Source: Idiomarina aminovorans (GTDB lineage Bacteria; Pseudomonadota; Gammaproteobacteria; Enterobacterales; Alteromonadaceae). Taken from it: DNA of 64,000 nucleotides. The position numbers were made by a program, and so were the translations under genes. Positions 14,908 to 23,500 of the stretch are shown piece after piece (position 1 is the first letter of the stretch; each line of letters opens with the position of its first letter). The notes beneath the pieces are model-generated. The model was not told the origin of the DNA. It saw nothing but the letters and a program-made list of their open reading frames with translations, and did no database searches. Where the stretch lies: assembly GCF_023155095.1 (NCBI RefSeq), contig NZ_JAKNDA010000001.1, positions 496,001-560,000 on the forward strand, given 5' to 3'.

Positions 14908-17556
14908 ATGCCGATGCGACTGTCCGTTTTATTTACTGGTAATAACCGAGGCCTTAAAAAAGCGACTCGTGAAGGGCGCTCTGAATTAGATAAATTCAAA
15001 AGCACGGCCGTTAACGTTGCCAGTACATTAGCTGGTGCCTATGGTGCCGCCACTACTGCTCGTGCGATATTCGAAACCACGAAAGAAGTCGAACGCTTAA
15101 ATTCTCAGCTCAGTGTCGCCATGGGAGGAATGGAAGCCGGCAGTCGTAAGTTTGACCAGCTCAATAAGTTCGCTTCGGATATTGGTGCAAACGTCCAGGA
15201 GGTCACACGAGCGTTTGTTCAGCTGCGTAACGTAGGTTTGAATCCGTCGGAGGATGCGATCCTAAGTTACATGAATACAGCCGGTGCCACAGGTAAGAGC
15301 TTGGAACAGTTCGTAGAAGCTGTTGCCGATGCGACCATGGGGCAGTTTGAGCGACTAAACGAATTCGGCATTAAGGCGCAAAAGGAAGGCGATAAAATTG
15401 CTATTCGCTTCCGTGGTACCACTCAGCTTGTTGAAGATAGTGCTCAGGCCATAGAGCAATACATGACAGCGCTCGGTCAGAATGAGTTTGGTGGTTACAT
15501 AGAGAACCAGTTGGGCGGTGTTAACGACGCATTGGCTAAGTTCAATAACCAATGGATTGGATCAGTCCGGACGTTAGAAAAAGGCGGCATGGGTGAGGCT
15601 ATTGCTTCCGGAGTTAATGTTGCAACCGAAGCGTTGGCCGGATTGACTGAGTTTGTGGACGAGAACGGCGAGCAAATAATTGACGTTGGTAAAGCCATAG
15701 CTGCGGTTTTTGCTGCACGTATGGCTGGCTCAATCGGAACTGCCAGCCAGGCATTCATTATGCACATGGCTTACCAGCAGCAGGTGACAGCACGTTACGC
15801 CTCAATGAATGGCATCGCGGCCACAACAGCTACTCGGTTGCGCGCTGTTGGAACAGCAGCACGTTTTGCCTCACGAGGCATGGCAATGTTGGGTGGACCA
15901 GTTGGTATAGCAGCATTGGCTGCTATGGCGATTTATGATTTTGCTTCAGAAGCAGATAATGCAACAGAACCAACAAAATCTCTTAAAGAGCAGATTGATG
16001 GGCTAACTGAAAGCTTCGAGAATATGACAAATGCTCAGCGTGAGAGTGCTCGAATCAAGATAAAAGGACGTATAGCTGAGATCGAAGATGAAATAGAAGC
16101 TGCAAAGCGACTAAATTACACCCAGAAAACTCTTGCTGAGAATGATGGAGAGAGAGCGGGTTTTGAACAATACATAGGTTTGGAGCCTGGGGGTTTAGAA
16201 AACATTGGTGACGCGGCTACCCACTCACAATCCAGTATTGATGAGCTAAATGCACGAGTCACGGAGTTAAAAGAGAAACTTAAAGATCTAGAAAAGCCAT
16301 CCAAAAAATCCTCTGATTCACTAGACAACCTCAACAAAGCTATCAAGGCGCAGGCTGAGGAATACGGAAAAGTCACACTTTCACTAACCGACCAGATTTA
16401 TAAGCTGCAGGAAGGCGAGGCTGCCTACGAGCGATTGAGCATGGCTCGTAAGCTTGGCGTGTCGTTAGACAGCGAAGAGATGAAGAACCTTGAAGACCTG
16501 ATAGCTGTTCGTGACAAGCTGATTCAAAAGAAGGAAAAGGATCTCGAATTAGAGCGCGAGCGCCAAAACATGAAGAACTCCCTTGGCTCTCTAACTCAAC
16601 AGCTAACGCCGGGCATGGCTGCTGTAAATCAACACGCCAACAATATGAATAATCTGGCTGCAGCACAGCAAGACCCAAGCCTCATGTCTACTTTGCAAGT
16701 TAGTGACGGCCAGGGCGGTTTCCGTGACGAATCGGAAGTCGAAAAACGCATGCGGATCAACCAAATGATTGAGCTGGAGCAGCAACGCCATGCGGGAGAA
16801 ATGGCGCGTATTAACGGTGAGATGTCATCGCAAATCGATGCCATGTGGTCAGAGACATTTGATCGTTTTGCTGCAGGAATGGGCGATGCGGTGGCCACAT
16901 CAGTTTTGGAAGCCAAAGACTTTGGTGACCTAATGCAGAACTTGGCCAAAAGTGTTCTGCAAACTGTTATTTCCGGACTTGTTGAGATTGGCGTTAAGAA
17001 GCTTATTCTTGCAGGAATCGAGCAATCAACTGCCGCATCCACGGCTGCGGCCAATACAGCTGCGGGAGTGTCGACTGCAGCAGCTTTAACCGCTGCTTAC
17101 ACTCCAGCTGCGACAATGGCCAGCTTGGCAACTATGGGCGGGAACTCTGCCGGCGCAATATCGGGAATGACAGCGGCCGCTTCTACGGCGAAAGGTCTGA
17201 GTATAACTGGCATGGCTCACGATGGCATCGGCCGAGTACCGGCAGCCAATGAGGGCACATGGATGCTCAAGCGTGGCGAAATGGTTATGAACCCGGCGCA
17301 GCGTGAGAATTTCGAGTTTATGATTGGTGCGATGAAACAGCAACGCGCTCAGTCGAATGGTGGTCAGGGTGGTAGCTCTTCTCGTCCCGTTCAAATCGTT
17401 CAGCATGTTCAGGTTGATGCGCGCAACGCCGAGGCGGGCGTTGGAACTGAAGTAGAAGAGGCAATGGAACGGGCAAACGAAAAGTTTAAACAAGACCTCT
17501 ACGACGACTTCAGTAATGGGGGGCCGCTTTACCAGAGGTTGAAGGCGTCGGGATAA
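14908..17556 (+). CDS. Tail tape measure protein
   Basis: 882 residues. It starts with a family-typical 'RLSVLFTGNNRGLKKATREGRSELDKFKSTAVNVASTLAGAYGA' and 'FASDIGANVQEVTRAFVQLRNVGLNPSEDAI' region. It then has a membrane-like stretch (about residues 260-350), long coiled coils (about 370-490 and 520-650) and an Ala-rich hydrophobic C-terminal region (about 690-780). Tape measure proteins set tail length and are ejected ahead of DNA. At roughly 1.5 angstrom per residue this would give a tail near 130 nm, an estimate only. Confidence 0.93.
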   Translation: MPMRLSVLFTGNNRGLKKATREGRSELDKFKSTAVNVASTLAGAYGAATTARAIFETTKEVERLNSQLSVAMGGMEAGSRKFDQLNKFASDIGANVQEVTRAFVQLRNVGLNPSEDAILSYMNTAGATGKSLEQFVEAVADATMGQFERLNEFGIKAQKEGDKIAIRFRGTTQLVEDSAQAIEQYMTALGQNEFGGYIENQLGGVNDALAKFNNQWIGSVRTLEKGGMGEAIASGVNVATEALAGLTEFVDENGEQIIDVGKAIAAVFAARMAGSIGTASQAFIMHMAYQQQVTARYASMNGIAATTATRLRAVGTAARFASRGMAMLGGPVGIAALAAMAIYDFASEADNATEPTKSLKEQIDGLTESFENMTNAQRESARIKIKGRIAEIEDEIEAAKRLNYTQKTLAENDGERAGFEQYIGLEPGGLENIGDAATHSQSSIDELNARVTELKEKLKDLEKPSKKSSDSLDNLNKAIKAQAEEYGKVTLSLTDQIYKLQEGEAAYERLSMARKLGVSLDSEEMKNLEDLIAVRDKLIQKKEKDLELERERQNMKNSLGSLTQQLTPGMAAVNQHANNMNNLAAAQQDPSLMSTLQVSDGQGGFRDESEVEKRMRINQMIELEQQRHAGEMARINGEMSSQIDAMWSETFDRFAAGMGDAVATSVLEAKDFGDLMQNLAKSVLQTVISGLVEIGVKKLILAGIEQSTAASTAAANTAAGVSTAAALTAAYTPAATMASLATMGGNSAGAISGMTAAASTAKGLSITGMAHDGIGRVPAANEGTWMLKRGEMVMNPAQRENFEFMIGAMKQQRAQSNGGQGGSSSRPVQIVQHVQVDARNAEAGVGTEVEEAMERANEKFKQDLYDDFSNGGPLYQRLKASG

Positions 17557-17605
17557 AGCAATCTTGTGGTATTTCCAACAACCGTGTAACGTAATAAATA
17601 CATCT

Positions 17606-17659
17606 CACGCTTAGCGTGGTACTACTTTTTAGTTGCAAACTTGGATTGTATGGTAAATA
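17606..17659 (+). promoter_or_regulatory. Candidate promoter/operator of the hicA-hicB cassette
   Basis: The 106-bp gap after the tape measure gene is A/T-rich, unlike the packed spacing elsewhere in the late operon. It holds an inverted repeat CACGC-TTA-GCGTG (17606-17618), a TTGCAA (17633-17638) and, about 15 bp on, TAAATA (17654-17659) just before the hicA start. Such an arrangement would suit an own promoter with an operator for the ribbon-helix-helix part of HicB. Core element match is moderate. Confidence 0.4.
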
Positions 17660-17662
17660 CTA

Positions 17663-17920
17663 ATGTCAGCTAAACAGAAAAAGCTCGATAAGCTACTCGA
17701 GCGCCCCAAAACGATGAAATTTAAGGACGTCGTTTCGGTCTTAGAGTCTGTTGGTTTTAAGGTTTACGGTGGGGGAAACCACGGCAAAGCATATCACCCA
17801 GAATATGATGTGGTGATTATCTTAGCTGATCCTCACCCGAAGAAAGACTGTAAAAAGTATTTCATAAACCAAGTTGTTAACCTTCTGGAAGAACTCGGAA
17901 TCAAGGAAATTTCACAATGA
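17663..17920 (+). CDS. hicA: HicA-like toxin (mRNA interferase family)
   Basis: 85 residues. The fold pattern is that of HicA: helix 'KFKDVVSVLESVGFKVY', then a Gly-rich turn with a histidine at position 40 ('GGGNHGKAYHP'), strand 'DVVIILADPHPKK', and a final helix 'FINQVVNLLEELGIKE'. HicA toxins are double-stranded-RNA-binding-fold RNases with one catalytic histidine that cut mRNA. It carries an N-terminal basic extension of about 15 residues relative to small HicAs. It overlaps the next gene, HicB, by 4 bp (ATGA), as in TA operons. The residue context around H40 differs somewhat from the classic 'GSHH', so activity is not certain. Confidence 0.75.
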   Translation: MSAKQKKLDKLLERPKTMKFKDVVSVLESVGFKVYGGGNHGKAYHPEYDVVIILADPHPKKDCKKYFINQVVNLLEELGIKEISQ

Positions 17921-18402
17921 GCTTGCTCGAATATAAAGGCTACTACGGCACTGCAGAAACTTCTGTGGAAGACGAGTGCTTGGCTGGTAGTGTACTTCAT
18001 GTGCGCGACAAAATCGTATACTTTGGCGAGACCTTTCCTGAATTGCGTGAGAATTTTCATAAAGCCGTTGATGACTATTTAGAGTTCTGCAACGAAGTAG
18101 GGAAAGATCCTGACAAACCATTCTCTGGTACCTTAAATGTTCGACTCGGAAAAGATTTGCATAGGGAAGTTGCAATCAAAGCTCGCGCAAAAGACATCAG
18201 TATAAATGATTATGTTATCCGAGCCTGCTCGGACTACGTGAAACATGATGGTGTTCATAAAAACCAAGTGTTTAATCATCACTATCACTTTGATAAAGAA
18301 ACACGGACTCAGACAGAAAACAAAGTTATTGAGCCCAAAGGAAACTACGAACAAGGTGGAGCGGGATGGAAAAGAAGCAAGCCAGAATTAAAAGTCCACT
18401 AA
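17917..18402 (+). CDS. hicB: HicB-like antitoxin with RHH domain and C-terminal extension
   Basis: 161 residues. Residues 1-58 are the partially degraded RNaseH-like HicB fold, 'YKGYYGTAETSVEDECLAGSV' and 'VYFGETFPELRENFHKAVDDYLEFC'. Residues about 67-110 are a ribbon-helix-helix DNA-binding domain ('GTLNVRLGKDLHREVAIKARAKDISINDYVIRAC'). Residues about 111-161 form a polar extension, HNQ-rich, not needed for either domain. Typical HicB proteins with an RHH domain end soon after it. The extension, plus the following SecB-like gene, fits the chaperone-addiction region described for toxin-antitoxin-chaperone systems. It would neutralise HicA and repress the operon. Confidence 0.82.
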   Translation: MSLLEYKGYYGTAETSVEDECLAGSVLHVRDKIVYFGETFPELRENFHKAVDDYLEFCNEVGKDPDKPFSGTLNVRLGKDLHREVAIKARAKDISINDYVIRACSDYVKHDGVHKNQVFNHHYHFDKETRTQTENKVIEPKGNYEQGGAGWKRSKPELKVH

Positions 18403-18860
18403 AACTGTCTGGATTCAAGCATGTTTACATGTTTGTCAATAGCTCTGCATTTGAATATGACAGAGAAATAATTGAGTCTCAAGAAGATAATGCATCTATG
18501 AGTCTCGACCTCGGCCTGAACATGGGAAAGTTTAATTTCATGGTAAAAGGCGAAAGCTGTGTCTTAGTGGTCGAATGGGAAGCTCGAGTAAGAGGATTAC
18601 TAGGTGAGTTAGATGAGAGCTCTGACGAAGATTTTTCTGATCTCAATAAAGTGTTTGAAGCTCGAGTTGGGTTTGACCATGTTTATAATGTTCCCAAAGA
18701 GTTTGCTGATGCGTCAAATGATGAAATGAACAACTTTTTTGAAGAGCACGAGTCGCAATTCAGACCGGTTGCTCAGGCCTCGGCAACGAATTCTTTGAAA
18801 AACCTTTTGTCGAATACACCGTTAGCAGGATTACGTATACCTTACGGTATCGATATGTAG
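18366..18860 (+). CDS. Candidate SecB-like chaperone of a toxin-antitoxin-chaperone module
   Basis: 164 residues, starting inside the end of hicB (37-bp overlap) with AAGGTGGAG before the ATG. The order of elements resembles SecB and the SecB-like Rv1957: a strand 'KHVYMFVNSSAFEYD', a second 'SMSLDLGLNMGKFNF', 'CVLVVEWEARVRGLL', then 'FEARVGFDHVYNVP'. A helix-breaking segment 'DEMNNFFEEHESQFRPVAQASATNSLKNLL' and the final 'TPLAGLRIPYGI' resemble the SecB 'LFPYARECITSLVSR..FPQLNLAP' end. SecB-type chaperones in such modules bind the antitoxin extension and protect it. Similarity was judged by eye and is distant; an unrelated protein is possible. Confidence 0.5.
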   Translation: MEKKQARIKSPLKLSGFKHVYMFVNSSAFEYDREIIESQEDNASMSLDLGLNMGKFNFMVKGESCVLVVEWEARVRGLLGELDESSDEDFSDLNKVFEARVGFDHVYNVPKEFADASNDEMNNFFEEHESQFRPVAQASATNSLKNLLSNTPLAGLRIPYGIDM

Positions 18861-18873
18861 CGTTGCCACCCGT

Positions 18874-18891
18874 GGAACAAAACACGGGTAG
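18874..18891 (+). repeat. 18-bp repeat copy 3 (after the HicA-HicB-SecB-like cassette)
   Basis: GGAACAAAACACGGGTAG followed by TCACC, identical to the copy at 2357 over 18 bp and to 8920-8942 except for one base. Here the copy also closes a 7-bp stem: ACCCGTG just upstream (about 18868-18874) can pair with CACGGGT (18883-18889). It lies 13 bp after the cassette and 59 bp before the tail gene. Confidence 0.65.
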
Positions 18892-18950
18892 TCACCCAGT
18901 CTTAAAGTCCCCACAATCTGGCCATTGTCGTTTAACTACGGAATGGCTGA

Positions 18951-19553
18951 ATGCCCGCAAACTTCCCAGAAATACCAAGAACGCGCTCCGGTTTTAAAAT
19001 TCAGCCGGCGACTCGTCTTATCCGTTCGCCATACAATCAGGTAGAAGAAATTTGGGAAGAGCCTGGCGACATGTGGCAGGCCCGTCTCGGATTTTCATTT
19101 CTGACAAAAGCTGAAGCCCGTGAGTTGCGCGCTGTTCTTACCAGCTTGCGTGGCCATGTTGGTACGTTATTCATTCACGATACTGCACACAGTAATGAAG
19201 GTAGCTGGAATGGTGTTCCTGTCGTTGATGGCATGGATGAATACGGCGTTACTCTGAACGTCAGGAACTTCGCTGTATCCCAGGTTGTTGCTAAACGAGG
19301 AGATCGGTTCCAGCTAAACAACCGACTGCATGAACTTACCGAAGATGTCTTAAGTGACGGCACAGGTAGAGCGGTACTGACATTCCAGCCCGAAATCAAA
19401 ACTATCCCCGTAGATGGTGACCCTCTCATAAGTGATGAGCCTAAAGGTTTATTTCGGCTCTCAAACCCAAATCAAATCCCTGATTGGTCTGGCACTAAAG
19501 CAGGAGTTAGAAACGTCCAGGTAGAATTTGTGGAGGCGCTTAGTGAGGTTTAA
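18951..19553 (+). CDS. Distal tail protein candidate (minor tail protein)
   Basis: 200 residues. The N-terminal 'YNQVEEIWEEPGDMWQARLGFSFLTKAEARELRAVLTSLRGHVGTLFIHD' and C-terminal 'IPDWSGTKAGVRNVQVEFVEAL' are like minor tail proteins that lie between tape measure and the NlpC-like protein in siphophages with GTA-type tail tips. It probably forms a ring at the tail end. The start is the ATG at 18951. An ATG at 18943 in another frame is not used. Confidence 0.7.
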   Translation: MPANFPEIPRTRSGFKIQPATRLIRSPYNQVEEIWEEPGDMWQARLGFSFLTKAEARELRAVLTSLRGHVGTLFIHDTAHSNEGSWNGVPVVDGMDEYGVTLNVRNFAVSQVVAKRGDRFQLNNRLHELTEDVLSDGTGRAVLTFQPEIKTIPVDGDPLISDEPKGLFRLSNPNQIPDWSGTKAGVRNVQVEFVEALSEV

Positions 19554-20166
19554 TGATGCGTCCATTCAGCAAATGCTTTCAGGTTATGACCCCAAACGCT
19601 TACTGGTTTTCGGGGAACTTCAGTTTCCTTCCGGATGGGTTCGGGCGCATACAGGGGTTGGTGACCGTACTTATCTGGGGCAGGTTTATAAAGGTGTCGG
19701 AGAGCTGGCAAAAATTGGCTCTTTTAAAGAAAGTGGAGGACGTAGTAGTCGTGGCTTCGACGTCTCCTTAGTCGTACATGACGTTACGCTTTTTGCCGAT
19801 ACGGTTCAGGAAGACCCCACTAATGGTACCGCCAGACTCCACCTTGTTGGGCTCGATGAAAACAGGAGAGTTACCGAAGGGGCTTTGCTATTCGATGGTG
19901 ACATAGGCGCAGTTTCCGTCAAGAAAGGAAAGCCATTCGTTATCACTTTAAAGCTCACCGACTGGTACGAGCGTTGGAGCAGCCCTGTTCAAAACGCACG
20001 AATGACCGATGAAGCTCAGCAAGCGAAACATCCAGGAGATAAGTTTTTTAATCAGGTAGAAAGGCTGGCTAAGGGCATTGAGAGCGATAGCCCCGGTCAA
20101 TACGTGGGCTCTCCTGGTGGCGGTGGTGACTCAACTCGTCAAAGGAGGAGCATGCAGCAGCGATGA
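19543..20166 (+). CDS. Minor tail (baseplate hub) protein, DUF2163-like
   Basis: 207 residues from a GTG at 19543. The sequence 'GYDPKRLLVFGELQFPSGWVRAHTGVGDRTYLGQVYKGVGELAKIG' and 'RVTEGALLFDGDIGAVSVKKGKPFVITLKLTDWYERW' matches the pattern of the hub protein family that joins tail tube and tip. A good GGAGG (19532-19536) sits 6 bp before the GTG; an alternative TTG at 19528 lacks such a site. The start overlaps the previous gene. Next downstream is the NlpC-like gene, the usual order. Confidence 0.75.
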   Translation: MRFNDASIQQMLSGYDPKRLLVFGELQFPSGWVRAHTGVGDRTYLGQVYKGVGELAKIGSFKESGGRSSRGFDVSLVVHDVTLFADTVQEDPTNGTARLHLVGLDENRRVTEGALLFDGDIGAVSVKKGKPFVITLKLTDWYERWSSPVQNARMTDEAQQAKHPGDKFFNQVERLAKGIESDSPGQYVGSPGGGGDSTRQRRSMQQR

Positions 20167-20564
20167 AACGAACAAATGACTGGCCGACTGAATTGGCCAA
20201 CTTCCTTTTAAAGACCCGTAAGACGCCATTTAAGTGGGGTGAAAATGATTGCTGCTTGTTTGCGGCTAACGCGATCATAGCTATGGGCGGTCAAGATGTG
20301 GCTGAAGATGTCCGTGGCCGTTACAAAACAGCTATTGGTGCTCACCGGATAATGAAAAAGTTCGGAGCTAACTCTCTTACTGAGCTGTTGAAACAGCGAT
20401 TAGGACGGCCGGATGGTTTTATTACTCGTGGCGCCATCGTTATTGTCGAATCTGAAGGCGAGCAAGTCGCCGGTGTTTTTTATCAGAAGCCTTGGGCATT
20501 AACTGAAAAAGGACTACAGGGAATGCCGTTTGAATCGGTAATTCAATCATGGAGTCTTAGCTAA
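20163..20564 (+). CDS. Tail tip cell-wall hydrolase-like protein, DUF6950/NlpC-P60 relative
   Basis: 133 residues. 'TPFKWGENDCCLFAANAIIAMGGQDVAEDVRGRYKTAIGAHRIMKKFG' has the 'W..nDC..f' catalytic-type start of NlpC/P60-like proteins. The later part 'LGRPDGFITRGAIVIVESEGEQVAGVFYQ' lacks a clear 'GHVGI' histidine motif, so hydrolase activity is uncertain. In the family, such proteins sit just before the J-like tip protein and help open the cell wall or assemble the tip. It overlaps neighbours by 4 bp and 1 bp. Confidence 0.75.
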   Translation: MKRTNDWPTELANFLLKTRKTPFKWGENDCCLFAANAIIAMGGQDVAEDVRGRYKTAIGAHRIMKKFGANSLTELLKQRLGRPDGFITRGAIVIVESEGEQVAGVFYQKPWALTEKGLQGMPFESVIQSWSLS

Positions 20565-23500
20565 TGCCCCCGGCTATTGCTGCAGTCGCGGTTGGAGTCG
20601 CTGCTGGTGTTGCGGCAAGCTCCGTAGTTGTCGGTATTGCTGTTGCGATAGGAACTGTCGCGCTTCAGAATTCGTTAAATCCGGATATGCCTGGAGTAGA
20701 TGAATCTGCCCGGGAAGCACAAACGCTGACAACTGAACCTTTACAGCCCCGTCGAGGAATTTACGGAGAAACTGTCCTATCGGGCTCTATTGTCGGGTAT
20801 GGCAAGCGAAAAATGGGAGATAAGGAAGCTCACGTTGTTGCTGTTACGCTGGCTGGCCACAATATAGAATCTGCTGAGCTTTATGAAGTTAATGGTAAAC
20901 CAAAGCCTTCAGGAACAACGACTGAAGTGTTCCTCGGTGATCAAACTGCTGCCAGTTCAACACTTCTTCAGTATGCTGATGGATGGACCGAAGACCATAT
21001 CGGTTTCGGAGTCTCTTATGCCGTCGTAACAATTCCGATTGACCCTGAAGAAATGCCGTCTGGTCTGCAAAATATTACGTTCAAGGCTAAAGGTAAGCGT
21101 GTTTACGATCCTCGTAAAGACACCACTGTTGGTGGTAGTGGATCTCATAGAGCAAGCGACGATGCGACGTGGGAATGGTCGGATAACTCAATACTCTGTG
21201 CGTTGGACTACCAGCGATTCCATGGGTACAAAACTCTTGGACTCAATAAGTTTGACCTTGCTCATATCATGGAGCAGGCGAATATCTGTGATGAGTTGGT
21301 GAGCTATACAGACGCTGATGGAGAAGAGCAAACCGAGAAACGTTTTACCTGCAACGGTTCATGGACATTCGATCAATCACCGTCTCGTGTGCTTGAGCGG
21401 TTAATGAGTTCATGTGGTGGCCAGCCTTATCGTCGTGGCGGAAAAATGTACCTACAAACTGCAAGCTATCATGGAATGGCTGAAATAACGCTAACAGATA
21501 CTGATGCTGCAGGTGAAATAACAATAACGCCTCACCGTGAATTAAAAGACCGGACTAACACCGTACGGGCGTCATTTCAGGATCCTAAAAAGGGGTATCA
21601 ACCAACAGATGCTCCTGTAGTGACAAATAATATTTATGTCGACCGTGATGGGATGGAACTGGAAGACGAACTGCAGCTGAACTTCACCAATTCATCAACG
21701 AGGGCGCAAAGGTTGATGAAATACCATTTGGAACGGAATAGGGCGGGTATGCGTCTGGAATTTCCGTGTAAGTCGAAAGGGTTATTAGCTCTTGCCGGCA
21801 CAACAGTGCGTGTTGATTTGCCTAATGAGGGAATTGATAAAGAGTTTATTGTTTCAGACTGGCAGTTTGATTTTAAGGCGAAAAAGACAAAGCTTATTCT
21901 CGAGGAAGAATCCCCCGAGCTATACAGTGATAGTCTGGTTCCATCTGAAGGCAACGTAACCCCCAATACTGATCTACCCGATTTAACGCGCCCGGAGCTA
22001 CCGGAATCTTTGTCGTTTACTCTCGACCCAATATCAACCCACAGGCAAGGCTACGTTACCTGGTCGCACCCGACACCTAGGGCGGTGACTGAATACCGCG
22101 TTCTCGTGCGCAAAGACGGCGACGATATTATTGAATACCCGGTGATTGCCCGCAGCGGCGTACAGCTTAAGCAGGACATTAACGGACTGGATGCGGGTCA
22201 GTACAGCATTGAAGTGTATGCCCGCAACCGTTATGACCGCACGTCGGTACCGGCCAGTATATCGCTGACTCTTAATGAACCGTCACCACCAACCAGCTTG
22301 GGTGCCACTGCCGGCAACTGGGAAATCACTCTGGCACCTGAACTTGCGGGCATTGGCCTGGGCACGATGTTCGAATTTGCTTACGGTGAGCCGGACAACA
22401 TCATTGGCCGTGGCGCGAGTGTTGTGATCCCTGGACTGACTCCGGAAACAGAGCATGAGGTCTACGCCCGCACGGTTAACGTACTGGGTAATTCTGCCTG
22501 GGTTAATGAAACGGTTACGACAACAAAAGACACGTCGCAGGTCGATCCGATTATTGACCAGTACACCAGTCGTTTAAGTGAGGTTGAAACCGACTTTCAG
22601 CGCTTTGTGGAAGAAGACTATGCCGATTTACAGCAGCTGGTTAACGCCAACGCGCAGGAGATGCAGGTGCGATTTAGCTCGGAGCTGTTTGCGCGGGAAG
22701 AATCCGATGCCGCTATTCTGTCCGGTATTTTACAGTCCGCCGCATCACGTGACGAAATGCGCCGCCGTGTCGACTACTCAATGGAGTTAATTGATGCTGC
22801 TATTGAGGTTAACGCTGAGACCGGAGAAATCACCAGCCGCGCGTTTGCTTATACTGATGAGCGTTTTACTCAGGCTCAACAGAATATAGACGGCGTCGAA
22901 GGCAAAGTCCAAACAGCAGTCGAGCGTATTAGCTACGCTGAAGAGCAGGTTGAAAACCTAAACTCAGAAATTTTGCTGGTACCAGGCCTAATTGAGCAAA
23001 AAGCAACCGCCATTGTGTCGAATTCGATTGCAGCGCTTGAGCCCGCTCACGCGTTTAATTTTTTCGACAGCGCTCAGGGGTGGGGTGCTGTTATCGGCAC
23101 CATCACCCCAGGCAATAACAAAGTAAGCCTGACTACGGGTGACATCGAGAACCAGTCGCTGAACTACAACGGCTCTGAATATCCTGTTGTACGACTTAAA
23201 GTTCGGCGCACGGCGGGAGATGGCTGGCTTGGTAATATCGTGGTGACATTCACCGACGATACGACACAAACCTACCAGGGTATTATTGAGCCGGTTGAGC
23301 AGCTCGATACTGACGTTGTTCGCATTGTCGACTTCACCGCACTTGAAAGCTACCAGGGCAACATAAAAGGCCTGCGTATTACGCTCGGTCAGACGACCGC
23401 CGATGAATTTGAACTGTCATCACTGAATATAGGAAAGTCGGACGCAGCACTTCAGGACTTAACAAACATCCAGGCGCAAGTCACTGAAGCTAACTCTCAA

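Noticed and set aside
19528-19542. TTG start for the DUF2163-like gene
   Set aside because: GTG at 19543 has GGAGG at proper spacing; TTG has none.
20163-20564. Assignment as an active NlpC/P60 hydrolase
   Set aside because: The Cys-containing start is present but no clear catalytic His motif follows, so activity is left open.
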